DNA of 64,000 nt, taken from Porphyra umbilicalis (lineage: Eukaryota > Rhodophyta > Bangiophyceae > Bangiales > Bangiaceae). The DNA is taken from the NCBI GenBank assembly GCA_002049455.2, contig KV918799.1, positions 284,119 to 348,118 on the forward strand, in the 5' to 3' direction. Positions 32,241-43,106 of this stretch are shown in pieces (position 1 is the first letter of the stretch; every line of letters begins with the position of its first letter). The notes under the pieces were generated by a model. That model saw only the letters and a program-made list of their open reading frames with translations, made no database searches and was not told the DNA's origin. The position numbers and the translations under genes are program-made.

Positions 32241-34241
32241 TCACAGGCCCCACAGCGCCGCCCGAGACGTGACGCGAAAGGTGTCCAAGTCGCGCACCTC
32301 CACCCCCCCCGGCGCGACCGTCCACAAGTAGCGCCCGCCCATCGCCACCGCGCGGGTGATGCGCGCGCCCGCCGAGCCCGCCCCCCGGTGCGTGATGCGG
32401 GAAGCGACGGAGAAGGCTCCCCCCCCGGGGGCGACGCGAAGCAGCGTCACCTCGGTGCGTCCGCCCTTGCCGTCGTACACGTCCAGCGGCGCGACGATGA
32501 GGCGGCGGGCGGGGAGGTACAGGAAGGCGCGGTGGTCGTCGTCGGCCTGCCACGCCGACCCGGACGCGGCGGGGCGGCGCGCAATGGGCGGGGGCGTCCA
32601 CGTCGCGAGCTCCGCGAGGCGCCCCGCCCCGCCGTCCGTTGCCGCCGACGGCACGCGGAAGAGGGACGCTTTCGCAAACCTACTCCAATCGCCGGGCGCC
32701 CCCACCGACACCCCGAGGCCGAGGAGGAGGCCCGGCGCAAGCGGGTGGAGGTAGCGGCTAAAGCCCGGCACCTTGAGGGCGCCAAGCGTGACCATCCGCG
32801 ACGGCACGCGCAGGTCAATGGCGTACAGCGGGTCGACTTCGCGAAAGGTGACGACAAACGCCAGCGCTCCGACGTAGCGCACGGCGGTGATGGCCTCCCC
32901 AACGCCAATGCGGGGCACCGTCCCGACCGTCGCGAGCGCGCGTCCCCGCACCTTGAGGGCGGTCAGCGTCGACGACGAGGCCGTTACCGACCTGGGGGAG
33001 GACGTTGTTGCCGCAAACAAGACGCCCGCCCGCTCGTAGAGGGCCCACTCATTGAGCAGCCGCCCCGTGAGGGCCGTAGACGCGACGTATACGGCTGACG
33101 GGCCCGTCGTGGAAAACGCGTGCACGTCGGTCGTGAGGTCGCCGGCGCGACGGTCGAGCTCCGTCGTTGTCACATACACGCTGTTGGTTGACGCGTAGAC
33201 GTGCCCCGGGCCCGACACGACGGCCACGCCGCCCGGCACCGCCTCGCCGGCGCCAAAATCGCCCACCGCCTCCGCCTCGCCGACCGGCAGCGACAGGACG
33301 GTTGTGATGCTCCAGCCCGCAAATGCGCGCGGCCGGTACGTGCGGGCGCACGAGGCGAGCGGCCCCGACGTGACGGTCGGCTCCCCCCCCCCTCGGGGGA
33401 AGCGGCGGAGGGTGTAGGTCGGCACCCACGCGTCGTCGGGCGTGACGGCAATGGCGTCGCGGGCGGCCGACATGTTGTAGAACGCCCGCGTCCGGTGGAA
33501 CAAGACCGACCCGAGGTGCGTCGTGACGACCAGCCGCGCGGCGCCACCGACCGAGCGGGCGGCGGTGACGCGCCCCCGCACGTCCACCGTCGACGTGACG
33601 ACCGGCGCGTCGGCCGTCGACGCGTCGACGCGCGTCAGGCGGGTGACGTGCCACCCCGCGTCGGCGCCGTCGCGTTGAAAGCCGAGCCGCCCAATGACCA
33701 GCAACGCCGAGCCGTCGGCGAGGAGCTCCTCTGCCCTTCCGACCGCCACGCTGCCGACGCGCACCGCGTCGGCGCCGCCACGGCGCACGGCCAGCACGTG
33801 CAGCGTGCGATTGGACACCACGTACTGCACGGAGCCGTCGCCCTTGATAACGTCGGCCTCGTCGACGCCCTCGACTTGCACGTTGGTGCCCGTTGACCCG
33901 CCGCCGCCGCCGCCGCCGCCGCCGCTGTTGACGACGCGGAGGCGGTGGCTGCGGCGGCGGCACCTCCACAGCCGGCACAGCGCCTCGCGCGACGCGACCG
34001 CCGCCCGAAAGTAGTCGCCCTGCCAGCGGCACGAGCCAAAGGACGTGAGGGCGGGGGGCGGGGGCGCCGCCGCCGCCGCCGCCGCCCGCACCGCCCCGTG
34101 CACGGGCGCGGGGGGCGGGGCGACGGCCGGCGTGCCCCCCGCCGCCGCCGTGAGGGCGGCGACGGAGAGGGCGACGGCCGCCGACGCGGCGGCAACGCCG
34201 ACGGCGGCGGCCGCGGCGCGGCAGACGCGGCGGGCGACCAT
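32241..34241 (-). CDS. Secreted beta-propeller protein (Beta_propel / COG4880-like)
   Basis: Intact single-exon gene of 666 codons from ATG 34241 to TGA 32241 (an in-frame ATG at 34358 would add 39 Pro/Arg-rich residues). Starting at 34241 gives a good signal peptide: MVARR, then a long Ala/Val hydrophobic stretch to about residue 35. After a low-complexity linker and a Gly run comes the hallmark of the family at residues 119-136, TNVQVEGVDEADVIKGDG. Then follow repeated beta-strand blades (SNRTLHVLAV, GLLLGLGVSVGAPGDWSRF, LWTVAPGGVEVRDLDTFRV at the C-terminus). The family is known mainly from bacteria and archaea as secreted or surface proteins of unknown function, so lateral acquisition is plausible. 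No breaks were seen. Function beyond a propeller scaffold is not predicted. Confidence 0.88.
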   Translation of the reverse strand: MVARRVCRAAAAAVGVAAASAAVALSVAALTAAAGGTPAVAPPPAPVHGAVRAAAAAAAPPPPALTSFGSCRWQGDYFRAAVASREALCRLWRCRRRSHRLRVVNSGGGGGGGGGSTGTNVQVEGVDEADVIKGDGSVQYVVSNRTLHVLAVRRGGADAVRVGSVAVGRAEELLADGSALLVIGRLGFQRDGADAGWHVTRLTRVDASTADAPVVTSTVDVRGRVTAARSVGGAARLVVTTHLGSVLFHRTRAFYNMSAARDAIAVTPDDAWVPTYTLRRFPRGGGEPTVTSGPLASCARTYRPRAFAGWSITTVLSLPVGEAEAVGDFGAGEAVPGGVAVVSGPGHVYASTNSVYVTTTELDRRAGDLTTDVHAFSTTGPSAVYVASTALTGRLLNEWALYERAGVLFAATTSSPRSVTASSSTLTALKVRGRALATVGTVPRIGVGEAITAVRYVGALAFVVTFREVDPLYAIDLRVPSRMVTLGALKVPGFSRYLHPLAPGLLLGLGVSVGAPGDWSRFAKASLFRVPSAATDGGAGRLAELATWTPPPIARRPAASGSAWQADDDHRAFLYLPARRLIVAPLDVYDGKGGRTEVTLLRVAPGGGAFSVASRITHRGAGSAGARITRAVAMGGRYLWTVAPGGVEVRDLDTFRVTSRAALWGL

Positions 34242-35700
34242 GGCGTCGGCCACGGGGCGGCCGGTCGGCGGCGCGGCGGGCGGGCGGCGGGCGGCGCGGC
34301 GGCGGCGGGCAGGGGGGGGGACGCCAGCGCGCGGCGGCGGCGGCGGCGGCGGCAGCAACCGACGGCGGCAGCGGCAGCGGCGGGCCCGTCGACGGCGGCG
34401 GTCGTTGATGCTGCCGGTGCGGGGGCGTCCCCCCCACTTGCCGCCCGACGGGCGGCGCTTTTATGCGTGGCGCCTGCCACCCGCCACCCCCCCCCCCCCC
34501 AACACGCCCGCCGATCCTCCCACCCGTCCCCCCCTCCCCCGCCCCCCGCCGCCACACCGCCGACCCCGCCCGACGCGTCAATCGGCAACGCGGCGGGACC
34601 CGCCCCCCCAATGCCACTGCGGCATCCCCCCCCCCAGGGGCGCGCTGTCGGCACCCCCCCCCCCGGCGCTGATGCCACTGGCACGGGCGCGCGGCGGGTT
34701 GCGTCGGCGCGCGTCCACCCCCCCCACGGTGGCGCCGCGGCACGCGCGGGGCGCGGCGGCGCGAGCGGCGGGCCCGCCGCCGCCGCCGCCGCCGCGGTCG
34801 GCGGCGGTCGGCGACGCGCCGGCGGCGGGGCGACCAACCGTGCGCCGTTGCCGCCGCCGCCTCGTCGACGGGGCGCGGGGGGAGATTGGCCGCGCGGCGG
34901 CAGCGGCGGCGGCAGCGGCGGCAGCGGCGGCGGCGGCGGCAGCGGCAGGGGCGCGGGGGCGCCCCGAGGGCGCGGGGGCGCCCCGAGGGCGCCCCGGCGC
35001 CCCGAGGGCGCGGGGGCGCCCCGAGGGCGCCCCCGCCCCCGCCGTCGACCGCCCGCCCGCCCGCCCGCCCGCCCGCCCGCCCGCCCGCACGCCCGCCCGC
35101 CCGCCCGCCCGCCCGCCCGCCCGCCCGGTCGGGGGTGCCGCCGGCGCGGGGGCGGGGGGGTGTTGGCTCCCGCCGCCGCCGCCGGTGCCTTCACCCCCCG
35201 CGCCCCCCTGATTGGAGGGGGGGGGGGACGGCCCCGCAGCAGCGGCGGGACGCGCGGCTGACACGGCGTGGCCGCCAGACGTCGCGCGACGCGCGGCGGG
35301 CACCGCCCAAACGGCGGCGCCACGTCGGGGTCGCGCGGCAACGTGTGTTGGGCGGTGGCCTCGAGGGGGGGGGCACGCGACCGCGGCCGCGCCGCCGGGG
35401 GCGCCGCGCCCGCGCGGGCGCCCGCGCGTCCGGTCGGCGGCGGCGGCGGGGCCGACCCCCCCGGTGGCGGCGGGGCCGACCCCCCCGGTGGCGGCCCGCG
35501 CGTGGGGTGACCAACCTCCCTTGAGCTTGACGGCCTCGGCCACCGTGCGCCCTGTGAGGAGGAAAACACGCGACCAAGGGCATGAGGGTGCGGGGTGGTC
35601 ATAAAGGTGTTTCGTGCTTCTCCAGTCCAGGCCATGACCGTGAGCGATCCGCTCGTGAGGGGGCGCACCGGGCCACCACCATCAAGTCGAGAGAAAAGTC
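34242..35700. repeat. Very GC-rich low-complexity upstream region with (CCCG)n
   Basis: Includes a tetranucleotide array of CCCG/GCCC from about 35047 to 35128 with one interruption by CAC. Just before it (about 34950-35036) are four repeats of GGGCGCGGGGGCGCCCCGA. Many C8-C10 runs occur between 34490 and 34720. Open frames here on both strands are compositional. The promoter of the beta-propeller gene should lie here, but no TATA-like motif stands out. Confidence 0.75.
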
Positions 35701-36690
35701 GCGCCATGGCGACCAGCGTCGCCTCTCTCGGCCAATGAGGGTGCCGCGTTCATGGCGAGGCGCGATCCGCACCAACCAAGCGCCGTCGCTGCGCAGTGGC
35801 GCTTATCGTGTGTTCACGCGCAAACGTGTTTTTCTTGTAAAAAGCTCCGAAACCCCCTCCGTAAGGCCCTCCGCAAGGACGTCGATTTGTGGAAGACTGT
35901 CGACGAACTGCGGGAGAGACCGCATGAGTTGGTGGCTTACATTTTGTGGGGTGACCCACAGGTTGGCGCAGAGAAAGTCTCCAGCTGTCATGAGCGACAC
36001 GGAGCCAATCACCATGACGGCTAAGGGTGTCCATGATCCAATCGTCAATCAATATCGACCGTGACAACGCATGTGTGGTTTTTGTTGGCCAGCTACACAG
36101 GCTGCTGACTGCAGGGAGATTGTCAATGCCTACGGCGTAAGCAACATGGTCTTTCTGTAGCTAGGCCCCTTCCGTGAGATGCTGACGTCGCAACTATTGG
36201 CGAAGCGCAGGGAAGCGGCGACCGGGCTGAGGGAAGGCGATGGCCGTGTTCAGCGCCTCGAGACAGCTCCGATGGTGTAAAGATGACAAACCGGACGGCG
36301 CGCTCTTCCGCTGCGCAAATTGTTGTGGGCGAAAGCGCCCTTTCCGGGGCCATTCAAACGGGTCCGCAGGCTTTTTACGGAGCCGTTTACAAGAATTGCG
36401 AGTTTGCGCGTGAACACACCATAAGCACCACTGTGCTGCGGTGGTGGATGTGGCCTCCAGGCGCACCAGCGTGCGGTACTGTAGCGGCACGCCACACGCC
36501 GGGGTGTGTGGTCGTCGGCGGGTGGCTCTGCCTGCAAGTAGGCACGGCTGTAGAGCAGTCTTGGCGAACGAGGAGCGGGCCTCTGTGGCGCTTAAGAATA
36601 CACACCGCAGCTCGAGCGACAGCGCCAAGCACACAAAAAAAGCAACAAAAAACGGTGGTCTCGTGCGGACGATCGTCAGAACAGTGGACT
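35701..36690. other. Region without a recognised gene
   Basis: Average composition. Two related segments, TGTTCACGCGCAAACGTG at about 35810 and the inverted TTGCGCGTGAACACACCAT at about 36404-36422, suggest the ends of a small element of roughly 650 bp. No coding family was recognised. Confidence 0.35.
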
Positions 36691-36803
36691 CTTGAACGGG
36701 AGCCTGAACGGGAGTCCCGTTCAAGAAGCCCTTGACCGGGAGGTTTCCCGTCCAGGCGTCTGTGCTGTTACAAAGGCCTGAACGGGAGGAGTTCCCGTTC
36801 AGG
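36691..36803. repeat. Cluster of three hairpins built on CCTGAACGGGA
   Basis: Hairpins 36691-36725 (CTTGAACGGGA...TCCCGTTCAAG), 36730-36756 (imperfect, CCTTGACCGGGA...TCCCGTCCAGG) and 36777-36803 (CCTGAACGGGA, 5-nt loop, TCCCGTTCAGG). The same 11-bp arms recur at 39996-40022. These may be the subterminal hairpins of one 3.3-kb element or of two solo ends. Confidence 0.85.
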
Positions 36804-37827
36804 GCCGCTGTGCCAGGCCCTGAACAGTCTCGTGGCTGATCGCGAGGTCCTGCACGACTGTCGCCCTAACCAGCCAATGATATCCAATACATGAATTGCG
36901 AGGACGTAAACTGTCCAGGTCGGGGTCCTGCACGGACCTGGATGCCTCTTGCCCACGACGATGCGCTGCACAAAAAGTCAAAACCAAGCACAGCACGTTG
37001 TCAAATTGGGTCACGGAGAACTTAAAATATATGCGAACCGTGAGAGGTCGTGAGAGAAATGTTTTTCCATGCAGCAAACCTCGTGACACCATCCTCGCAA
37101 ATGTCGCTGTGTCGATCTCTAAAAGGCTCTGTCTGAGAAGGCTTTCTGACACCCCCAGAGACCTTCTTACCCCACCCACCTGGTCACCCCTACCCATGTG
37201 CGTACTCGTCTACTCCCAATAGCTGCGGGCACCGCCCAACCACGGACACTTGTGCTTGCCTCCTTTCCTGTCCTCTCCCACTCCTTTCTCCTGCTGGCAG
37301 GGGGGGGGGGGCGAGGGGGGCTGCACATACATGCCGAGGGGGTCGGGGAGGATGGGGGCGCAAACGGTGTCGCTAGAGTGGGACGGCTGCTGGCATTGCC
37401 GTGCAGAGCTCTGGCAGGGTCATGGGGCAGGTCCTCCTTGCGCGATCAAACGGCACCCTTCACACCCAGTTCAAGGCAGACTTGGCGTACACAGTATGCA
37501 TTCTTGCGGGCACATGGAGACCTCTGCTCGGACGCCTCACCGTCGTAGCTTGTGTCAGCCAGACTTTGTTCAGTACCTGTTGGCATGATAGTCTGCTACC
37601 AATGGGGACCCAGGATGCGCCCCCGGTCAACCGGGCAGCCAACCAGCGGGCTGGAAAACGTCAAGCCTTGTGCTTGGGGATAGCGGGGCGATTAGTAATA
37701 ATTCGAAGTGCTGGGCGGCGCCAATGCGCGCCCTCGGCATGTGTGCAGGTGACTGCCATGCTGCCCCCAGCCCCGCTCCTGGCTGCCGCCCAAGTGCACA
37801 AGTGCTGCCAACATCCCCGCTCGCTCT
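36804..37827. other. Region without a recognised gene
   Basis: Mixed composition. A run of 10 G (about 37301-37310) lies within a G-rich tract. No coding or RNA signal was recognised. Confidence 0.35.
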
Positions 37828-37965
37828 CCTGGCCGACCGCTCGGCCCACCCTCCTGGCGGACCGCCCCGCCCACCCTCTGGTCGACCGCCCCACCCACCC
37901 TCCTGGCCGGAAGCCCCGGCCACCCTCTGTTCGATCGCCCCGCCCACCCTCCTGCCGACCGCCCT
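37828..37965. repeat. 25-bp minisatellite, about 5.5 copies
   Basis: Tandem units of 24-25 bp with consensus CTCCTGGCCGACCGCCCC followed by GCCCACC. Units diverge by a few substitutions and 1-base deletions. Confidence 0.85.
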
Positions 37966-39995
37966 CGTTCCTGTCGTATTCTTATCTGCATCCCCTCCAT
38001 CCCACGCATTCTCTCCAGCTCGCACGGGGGCGGGGGGGAGTCACTCTACGACGGGCCGGACGACGTTTGCAGTCGCTGGACTAGTGGTGGTGGCGATTGG
38101 GTGGGGATCCACACTGGCGCAGTGTGGATAGTGTGACGCGCGCGGTGGGTGGGTGGTGGATGGGTTGGATGAACTGACCACGTACTTCTTTTTCGTGTTC
38201 GCTCGCCCGTCCCCCATGTATCCTTACCATGCATATGTGCGATGGCTTCCTCTTTCTTGGCTTCTGTTTCTTTGCAAACCAATGGGTGTTGCTGACATCG
38301 AAGTCGAGTAACTTGTGTCATACGCACATGCATGCGTGGTGTCCGCGAGTCGCTGACATGGTGAGCTTGCTGTTGTCCGGTGGCCTGTAGCTCTGTCAGA
38401 GTTTGCGGCTGTGTGCAGTTAGCTACATGTCTGCGTGACTCTGTAGCACACCGTGGCTTTCTTATCGATTTCGTGTCTGCTCTGCCACCCGTGCCCGCGC
38501 CGAGCAACAATAAAGCGACCGTGTCTTTCAATGCATCTTTGGCATGTATCCTCAATGCTGGCCGGTGTCACATCCTTTCCTCCGTCAGGGTCTTGCTCCA
38601 CTTCTTCCCCGAGACCTCCGAGGGATCATTGCGGCGAGTCTCGCAACATATGTCTCGAAGGATGTGAACTTCTCCTTAAAGATTGGGCAAAGAGGAGTTA
38701 TGTACTCATTTTCGATCTCTCTCTGAACGCAAAGGGGTCGAGCAGCAATACGGTTCGGCCTTGTTGCAGATACCTTGGAACCTGACACGAGATTTCATCA
38801 ACGCGCTGTGAGGCGTGTCCTCGGACCTGAGGTGCACGCGCGAGACGGCGGCCGCCGCTCTAGAACTTACCCCGAGTTCATCTGTAAAGTCGATCGATGA
38901 CCAAAGATTGATGTACTTCGTTAGACGACGAATGATGTCAAAAACATTTGAGAATGACCAGCCAATCAAAGTGAGCTAAGCCACATGTAGCCCTCGTGGT
39001 AGGTCGGGCGTCTCCATTGAAAAAACGGACTGTTCTGGTCGATTGGACACAACTCAAGAGTGAAAGGCGAAAGCCTCCAATGACCTGACCCTCCACCACC
39101 GCAGACAAGACCACTGCAGTCGTCATCCGAGATCGGAGTGCCCGTGTCAATCTCTTCCGGCTCTTGCTGTCGTGCACCTACGTCCCACCCCAACTGGGCG
39201 CCCCCCTACCATGCTGGGTCGTTGAGCCAGTCTTCCAACAGGTATGTTGTGCGCTGTTCGTGGTTGGATCCTGTCCTGTCTATCGTTCGTTTGTCTGTCA
39301 TTGCGTGTCTGCCATCAAGCTCATTGCACCGGAAGTTGCACTACCGTACAGAGAGCCCTCGTTCACTGCCATCTGTGGTAGCTCGCATCTGACTCGTGCC
39401 TACAAGTGTTACCGTCCATGCATGTTCTTTTCCTGCGTATCGCGTATGTCTTTCTCCCATTTCCTGATTGGATGTCTCTCTCCCCCCTCCTCCCTACGTC
39501 CGTCCCCCGCTTCCTGCCCCCTATCTCGTACGTCCCCTGTTTTGTTCCGTCGTATCGTTGCTCTTGTTTTTTCCAGTCTTTCCCTCTTGATACCTCGAGC
39601 TCTCGTTTGGTATGGATTTGGATGGTACGGCATCTGTCGCGGTCTCTGTGCATTGGTCTTGGTACTACCTGCGGACTGGCTCCCCACTTGTGTTGCTGCC
39701 GCCGTTGGTACACGGTCAGCTATAATGGGTGCACCGTTTGGTTGTCTTCATGGTCGTAGTCCCAGCCGCAGTCCCTCCAGAAATAAACCATGGCAGCATC
39801 AACGAGCAGTGCGCATGCGCCGCCAGTAACTGTCGTCGTCTAGAGATTAGCGCTATAATAATGGACCCTGGTTAACACGAGAATTAAGAGTGTGTCTCGC
39901 GATCTTCTAAGGTACGACCTCGAGACCAGGTCCGTGTACCTGAACCACGTTTGTAACAGGAGGTCCCCTGTTCAGGCGCCGAGCCGCAACAGGGG
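37966..39995. other. Region without a recognised gene
   Basis: Lower GC than the flanks, with long pyrimidine-rich stretches around 39470-39600. Numerous short frames, none with family signal. No terminal repeats were confidently paired. Confidence 0.35.
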
Positions 39996-40098
39996 CCTGA
40001 ACGGGATTTCCTCCCGTTCAGGATGACCACTAATCTGACGATCCGGTCGGTCTAGGTCTCCCATTTTTATTCTCGGCTCCCACGACTCTTCGTGGGAG
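39996..40098. repeat. Hairpins (CCTGAACGGGA arms; CTCCCACGA arms)
   Basis: 39996-40022 has 11-bp arms CCTGAACGGGA/TCCCGTTCAGG with a 5-nt loop, the same arms as at 36777-36803. At about 40077-40098 a second perfect hairpin has CTCCCACGA/TCGTGGGAG arms around a 4-nt loop. Confidence 0.85.
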
Positions 40099-40185
40099 CG
40101 ATCAGGCCGCAAAAGGGGCCTTGAACTGAATCGTGATTCACGTTTTATTTTTTTTGTGGGCAGCAAGGGAGCCTTGCACTGACTC

Positions 40186-41818
40186 ATCGTGGGCCCGGCA
40201 GGAAATCGCATCGAGCATGCATCGAGCATTCATCGGGCTGCATCGGCCATCGAAGGCGGCATTCGATTGGCGTTTTTGGGTGCATCCGAGCCTCCATCGA
40301 AGTGCATCGACCGATGCAGAACAACCGCTGACAAGAACCCAACACCACGTGCGTTTCTTTCCGACAGACTACACTTCGAGACTCGGCCGCCGTTTCATTG
40401 TGCACTGTGCACGGGCTCTTCTGCGAATGATTGGTCCAGCTACTGTACGCTTTGGATAAGGGCTCCGACAGCTATGCTGCTTACTGTAGATGGCACTGGA
40501 ACTGGAGTTCTCAGGGAATGTCATCAGCAGGTTGCGGTATCCACGACGAGCTTACCTGCTCGAGGTCTTCGATTTACGTTGTAAGGTATCGAGCGAGGCC
40601 GCAAGTACGAACCGTCGTGACTTAGATGACTGAGAATCGCTCGTCAAAAGATGGCCGCCAGCAAGGCGCGGTTTTACACTGTAGCGGGCAGTCCCTTCTC
40701 TGCTTGCGCGTCTTTGGCCCTGCCGGGCGGGCATGCTAAGGGGCGGTCCGGCCCCTGGGACACCGTGTCCCCCACCATCCACACCGTCTCCACCCGAGCG
40801 GCCGCCGCCGCCCCCGTCGGTGGCGGCGAAGGACTCGGGCAGGAGGAGCTTCCCTTTCCCCCCCGGGCGTGTGCGGCGGCGGGGTGCCCCGCCACCTCCC
40901 CGCCGGTGCACGCCATGGCCGACCACAGCGTCATTGGCGTGGGCGCACGCCCTTGAGGCATTTCTCCCGTCCGACGTGCGAGTGGTCCGTGCAGCGGTGG
41001 CGCGGTCGAGGTGGGACCCCCGCCGGGCGGCGGCATGGCACCGCAGCCGCCACACCCTCGCCGTGGGGGGGAAGGGGGGTGCGGGTGTTAGTGTGTTTGT
41101 GCGCTACCGTTTGTGGCACCTGTCCGGTTGGGCGGGTGGCGGCGGTGGCGCGTCCGCCCCCTCGTCGGCAGCCGCGCCGGCCCTCGTTTTTTGCTGTCGC
41201 CGTCGGCGACGGGCTCGCAGGCCGTCTTCGCGGGGAGCGTATCGGGCGGGTAGGGGTCTCTCGACGGGCGGACCGTTTCCGCGAACGGGGCGCCATGCGG
41301 CGTAGCGGCGACGGCAGCCCGACCGCCGCCGCCGTATCGCCTGGCAACCCGCCGCCGGCGTAGCTGGGGCGAAGAAGCGCGCGGGGGTGGTCGCAGACCC
41401 TGGTTACAGAGCGGCCGGGGGAGCATTCCCGCCCCGTGGCGTGGCGCCGGCAACGGTATCGGGAGGGCGTGCCGGGGTTAGGAGGGCGTGCCGGGGTCGG
41501 GTGGTGCCGTGCTGTCGGGGAATGCCCTCTCTCTGTCTTATTGCAATAACGCTCGATCGATCTTAAGTACACAATACAATCACCCAGGTCAAATAGTTTT
41601 AGCGTTCAACTCATGCATAGAACACTCACGCTATTGGACAAGCCTTTTTTGGCGACCGTTACGAGCAACGAATTATGAGACTGGAGCTTCCGAGCCGGCT
41701 TCCTCGGCGTACAGTCATCGTAGGTCCATCGAAGATCCATGCATCGACGGATCTCTCAAGGCCCATCGAAGCCCCATCGAGAACCCTTCTCGATGGAGAT
41801 TCCTGCCGGGCCGACGAT
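40186..41818. mobile_element. TIR element of about 1.6 kb with CATCGA-rich ends
   Basis: The left end CATCGTGGGCCCGGCAGGAA (about 40186-40205) is matched inverted at the right end (about 41799-41818, TTCCTGCCGGGCCGACGATG). Both are followed inward by many CATCGA/TCGATG repeats (40206-40320 and 41715-41795). A weaker extension of similarity outside these points (GCAAAAGGGGCCT versus GCAACAAGGGGGCCT) hints that the true ends are farther out. The interior is GC-rich in the middle with no recognised transposase. Confidence 0.65.
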
Positions 41819-41842
41819 GGTTCATCACCAGGCCACACAACT

Positions 41843-41920
41843 CGCGGTGGCTCGCCGCGGCTCGCCGTGGCTCGCGGTGGCTCGTGGCTCGCCGCGGCTG
41901 GCGGTGGCTTGTGGAGGGCT
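41843..41920. repeat. 10-bp minisatellite (GGCTCGCGGT-like)
   Basis: About seven degenerate units of GGCTCGC(G/C)GT in tandem, immediately right of the 1.6-kb TIR element. Confidence 0.8.
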
Positions 41921-42780
41921 GTTAGGCCCCCTTGTTGCGCACCAAAAATAAAAAGCGCTGCAATGGCGAGTATCTACTGGCCTCGTGATCAAAGACGAGC
42001 CCTATGGAGTACGGCGGCGCCTTGAGACAGGGCAGCAGCGCATGATAAAAAAACCCAGCTCCGAGGATCCTGATTTTGCCCGTCTCGCCGTACGGCGGAT
42101 CTCCGAGGCAAGCGCGGGCAAGTCAATGCGGAGGTGGCTCGACTGCCAGGAATCCCAAGAGGCGTTCAACCGAGGGGGATGTCCTCGACAGCCGCCAGGC
42201 TGTTTGCGATTTGCTTGGTACGTGGCGGGAACGCCAGCACCGAGGACACCCCAGCACACATTCTGTGGGGGGTGCTTCTTCTCCAGCCACGGACTTCCTG
42301 TCTGTGGCCACGCGTCCACCAGCAACAGACCCGTCGACGGCCCTGACAGGGAGTGTTTTGCGAAGGCCTCCACTTCCGACGGCAGGGCAAGCGCGGCCGG
42401 ACAAGCTATCTTGCGCACCACCTCCACTCCTTCAATCACGCCCAGTGCAACCCCTCCCGGCCTCTCTCTCCTTTCCCTCCTCCATCGCCGCTCTTATAGT
42501 GGTGTCCGTCTCGTGCTGTCGTCTCCGCCACCGTATCGACGGTGGGAGGCGTAAAGAACTCGACGTGAGGCAGGCGGCTTGGCGTGGCGCCACCGGCCAG
42601 CGTCCCTGCTGCAAGCCGCCGAGAGCCTCCGCCCACCCATCTCTTCCCCACCGCAACGACGATCGGCCGGGGGCTTTGAGCGGCTACCCGGTCCGCGACG
42701 GCGGCCATGGCTGACGGCGGCAACGTTGACGACGTGCCGGGGCTACTATTGCCGCCACATTCGCTGGAAGAAAAGATGCG
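41921..42780. other. Region with one possible minus-strand coding fragment
   Basis: The minus frame 42002-42439 has fairly normal protein composition (AFAKHSLSGPSTGLLLVDAW, PPQNVCWGVLGAGVPATYQA), unlike the low-complexity frames nearby. It has no recognised family and no clear start. It could be a remnant transposon exon. Confidence 0.25.
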
Positions 42781-43106
42781 CTTCAAAAAGTGCACTGCAG
42801 ACGTTGATTAATGAAATAATGCAATATTCTTCGATTAATTCATAGATAAATCACCTGGCGATGTGAAAAAAGACGAAGTTTTTCCATCCATGTGCTGCAG
42901 GCATATATCGTAACGACTTGTTGTACACAGCTACAGTCGGTAATTGTGGGATAAGAAATCGGTAGAGAGTTCGAGGCTGGATCTGGACATCCTGGTGCTT
43001 CGAAATCCCTTCTAAGTACCAGTAGTCACCTCTTCCCGAGGTGCGCAGCGAAGCAAGAGCGTCGCACCCCACGAGATGAACCTGGTGAACAGTCTACGAT
43101 TACCCG
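42781..43106 (-). other. AT-rich non-coding segment directly 3' of the Fanzor gene
   Basis: A sharp drop in GC compared with the Fanzor coding region, with no coding signal. Contains a perfect 6-bp hairpin at about 43027-43042 (CACCTC, short loop, GAGGTG) and AATTAAT-type palindromes near 42800-42845. In TnpB and Fanzor loci the guide (omega) RNA typically overlaps the 3' end of the nuclease gene and ends at the element boundary. This is therefore the place to look for it, and no RNA is proven here. The element boundary may be near 42790-42840. Confidence 0.35.

Noticed and set aside
34950-35130. CRISPR-like regular repeats
   Set aside because: These are microsatellite units without unique spacers; no CRISPR array is present anywhere in the window.
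31674-35261. Several + strand ORFs over and upstream of the beta-propeller gene
   Set aside because: Antisense or GC-composition shadows; low-complexity Arg/Gly/Pro products without motifs.
33635-35707. 690-codon minus-strand ORF upstream of the beta-propeller
   Set aside because: Runs in a different frame through (CCCG)n and C-runs; no domain, and its overlap with the beta-propeller frame is on the wrong phase.
40650-41480. Coding ORFs inside the 1.6-kb CATCGA element
   Set aside because: Low-complexity Pro/Arg/Ala frames on both strands with no transposase motif.
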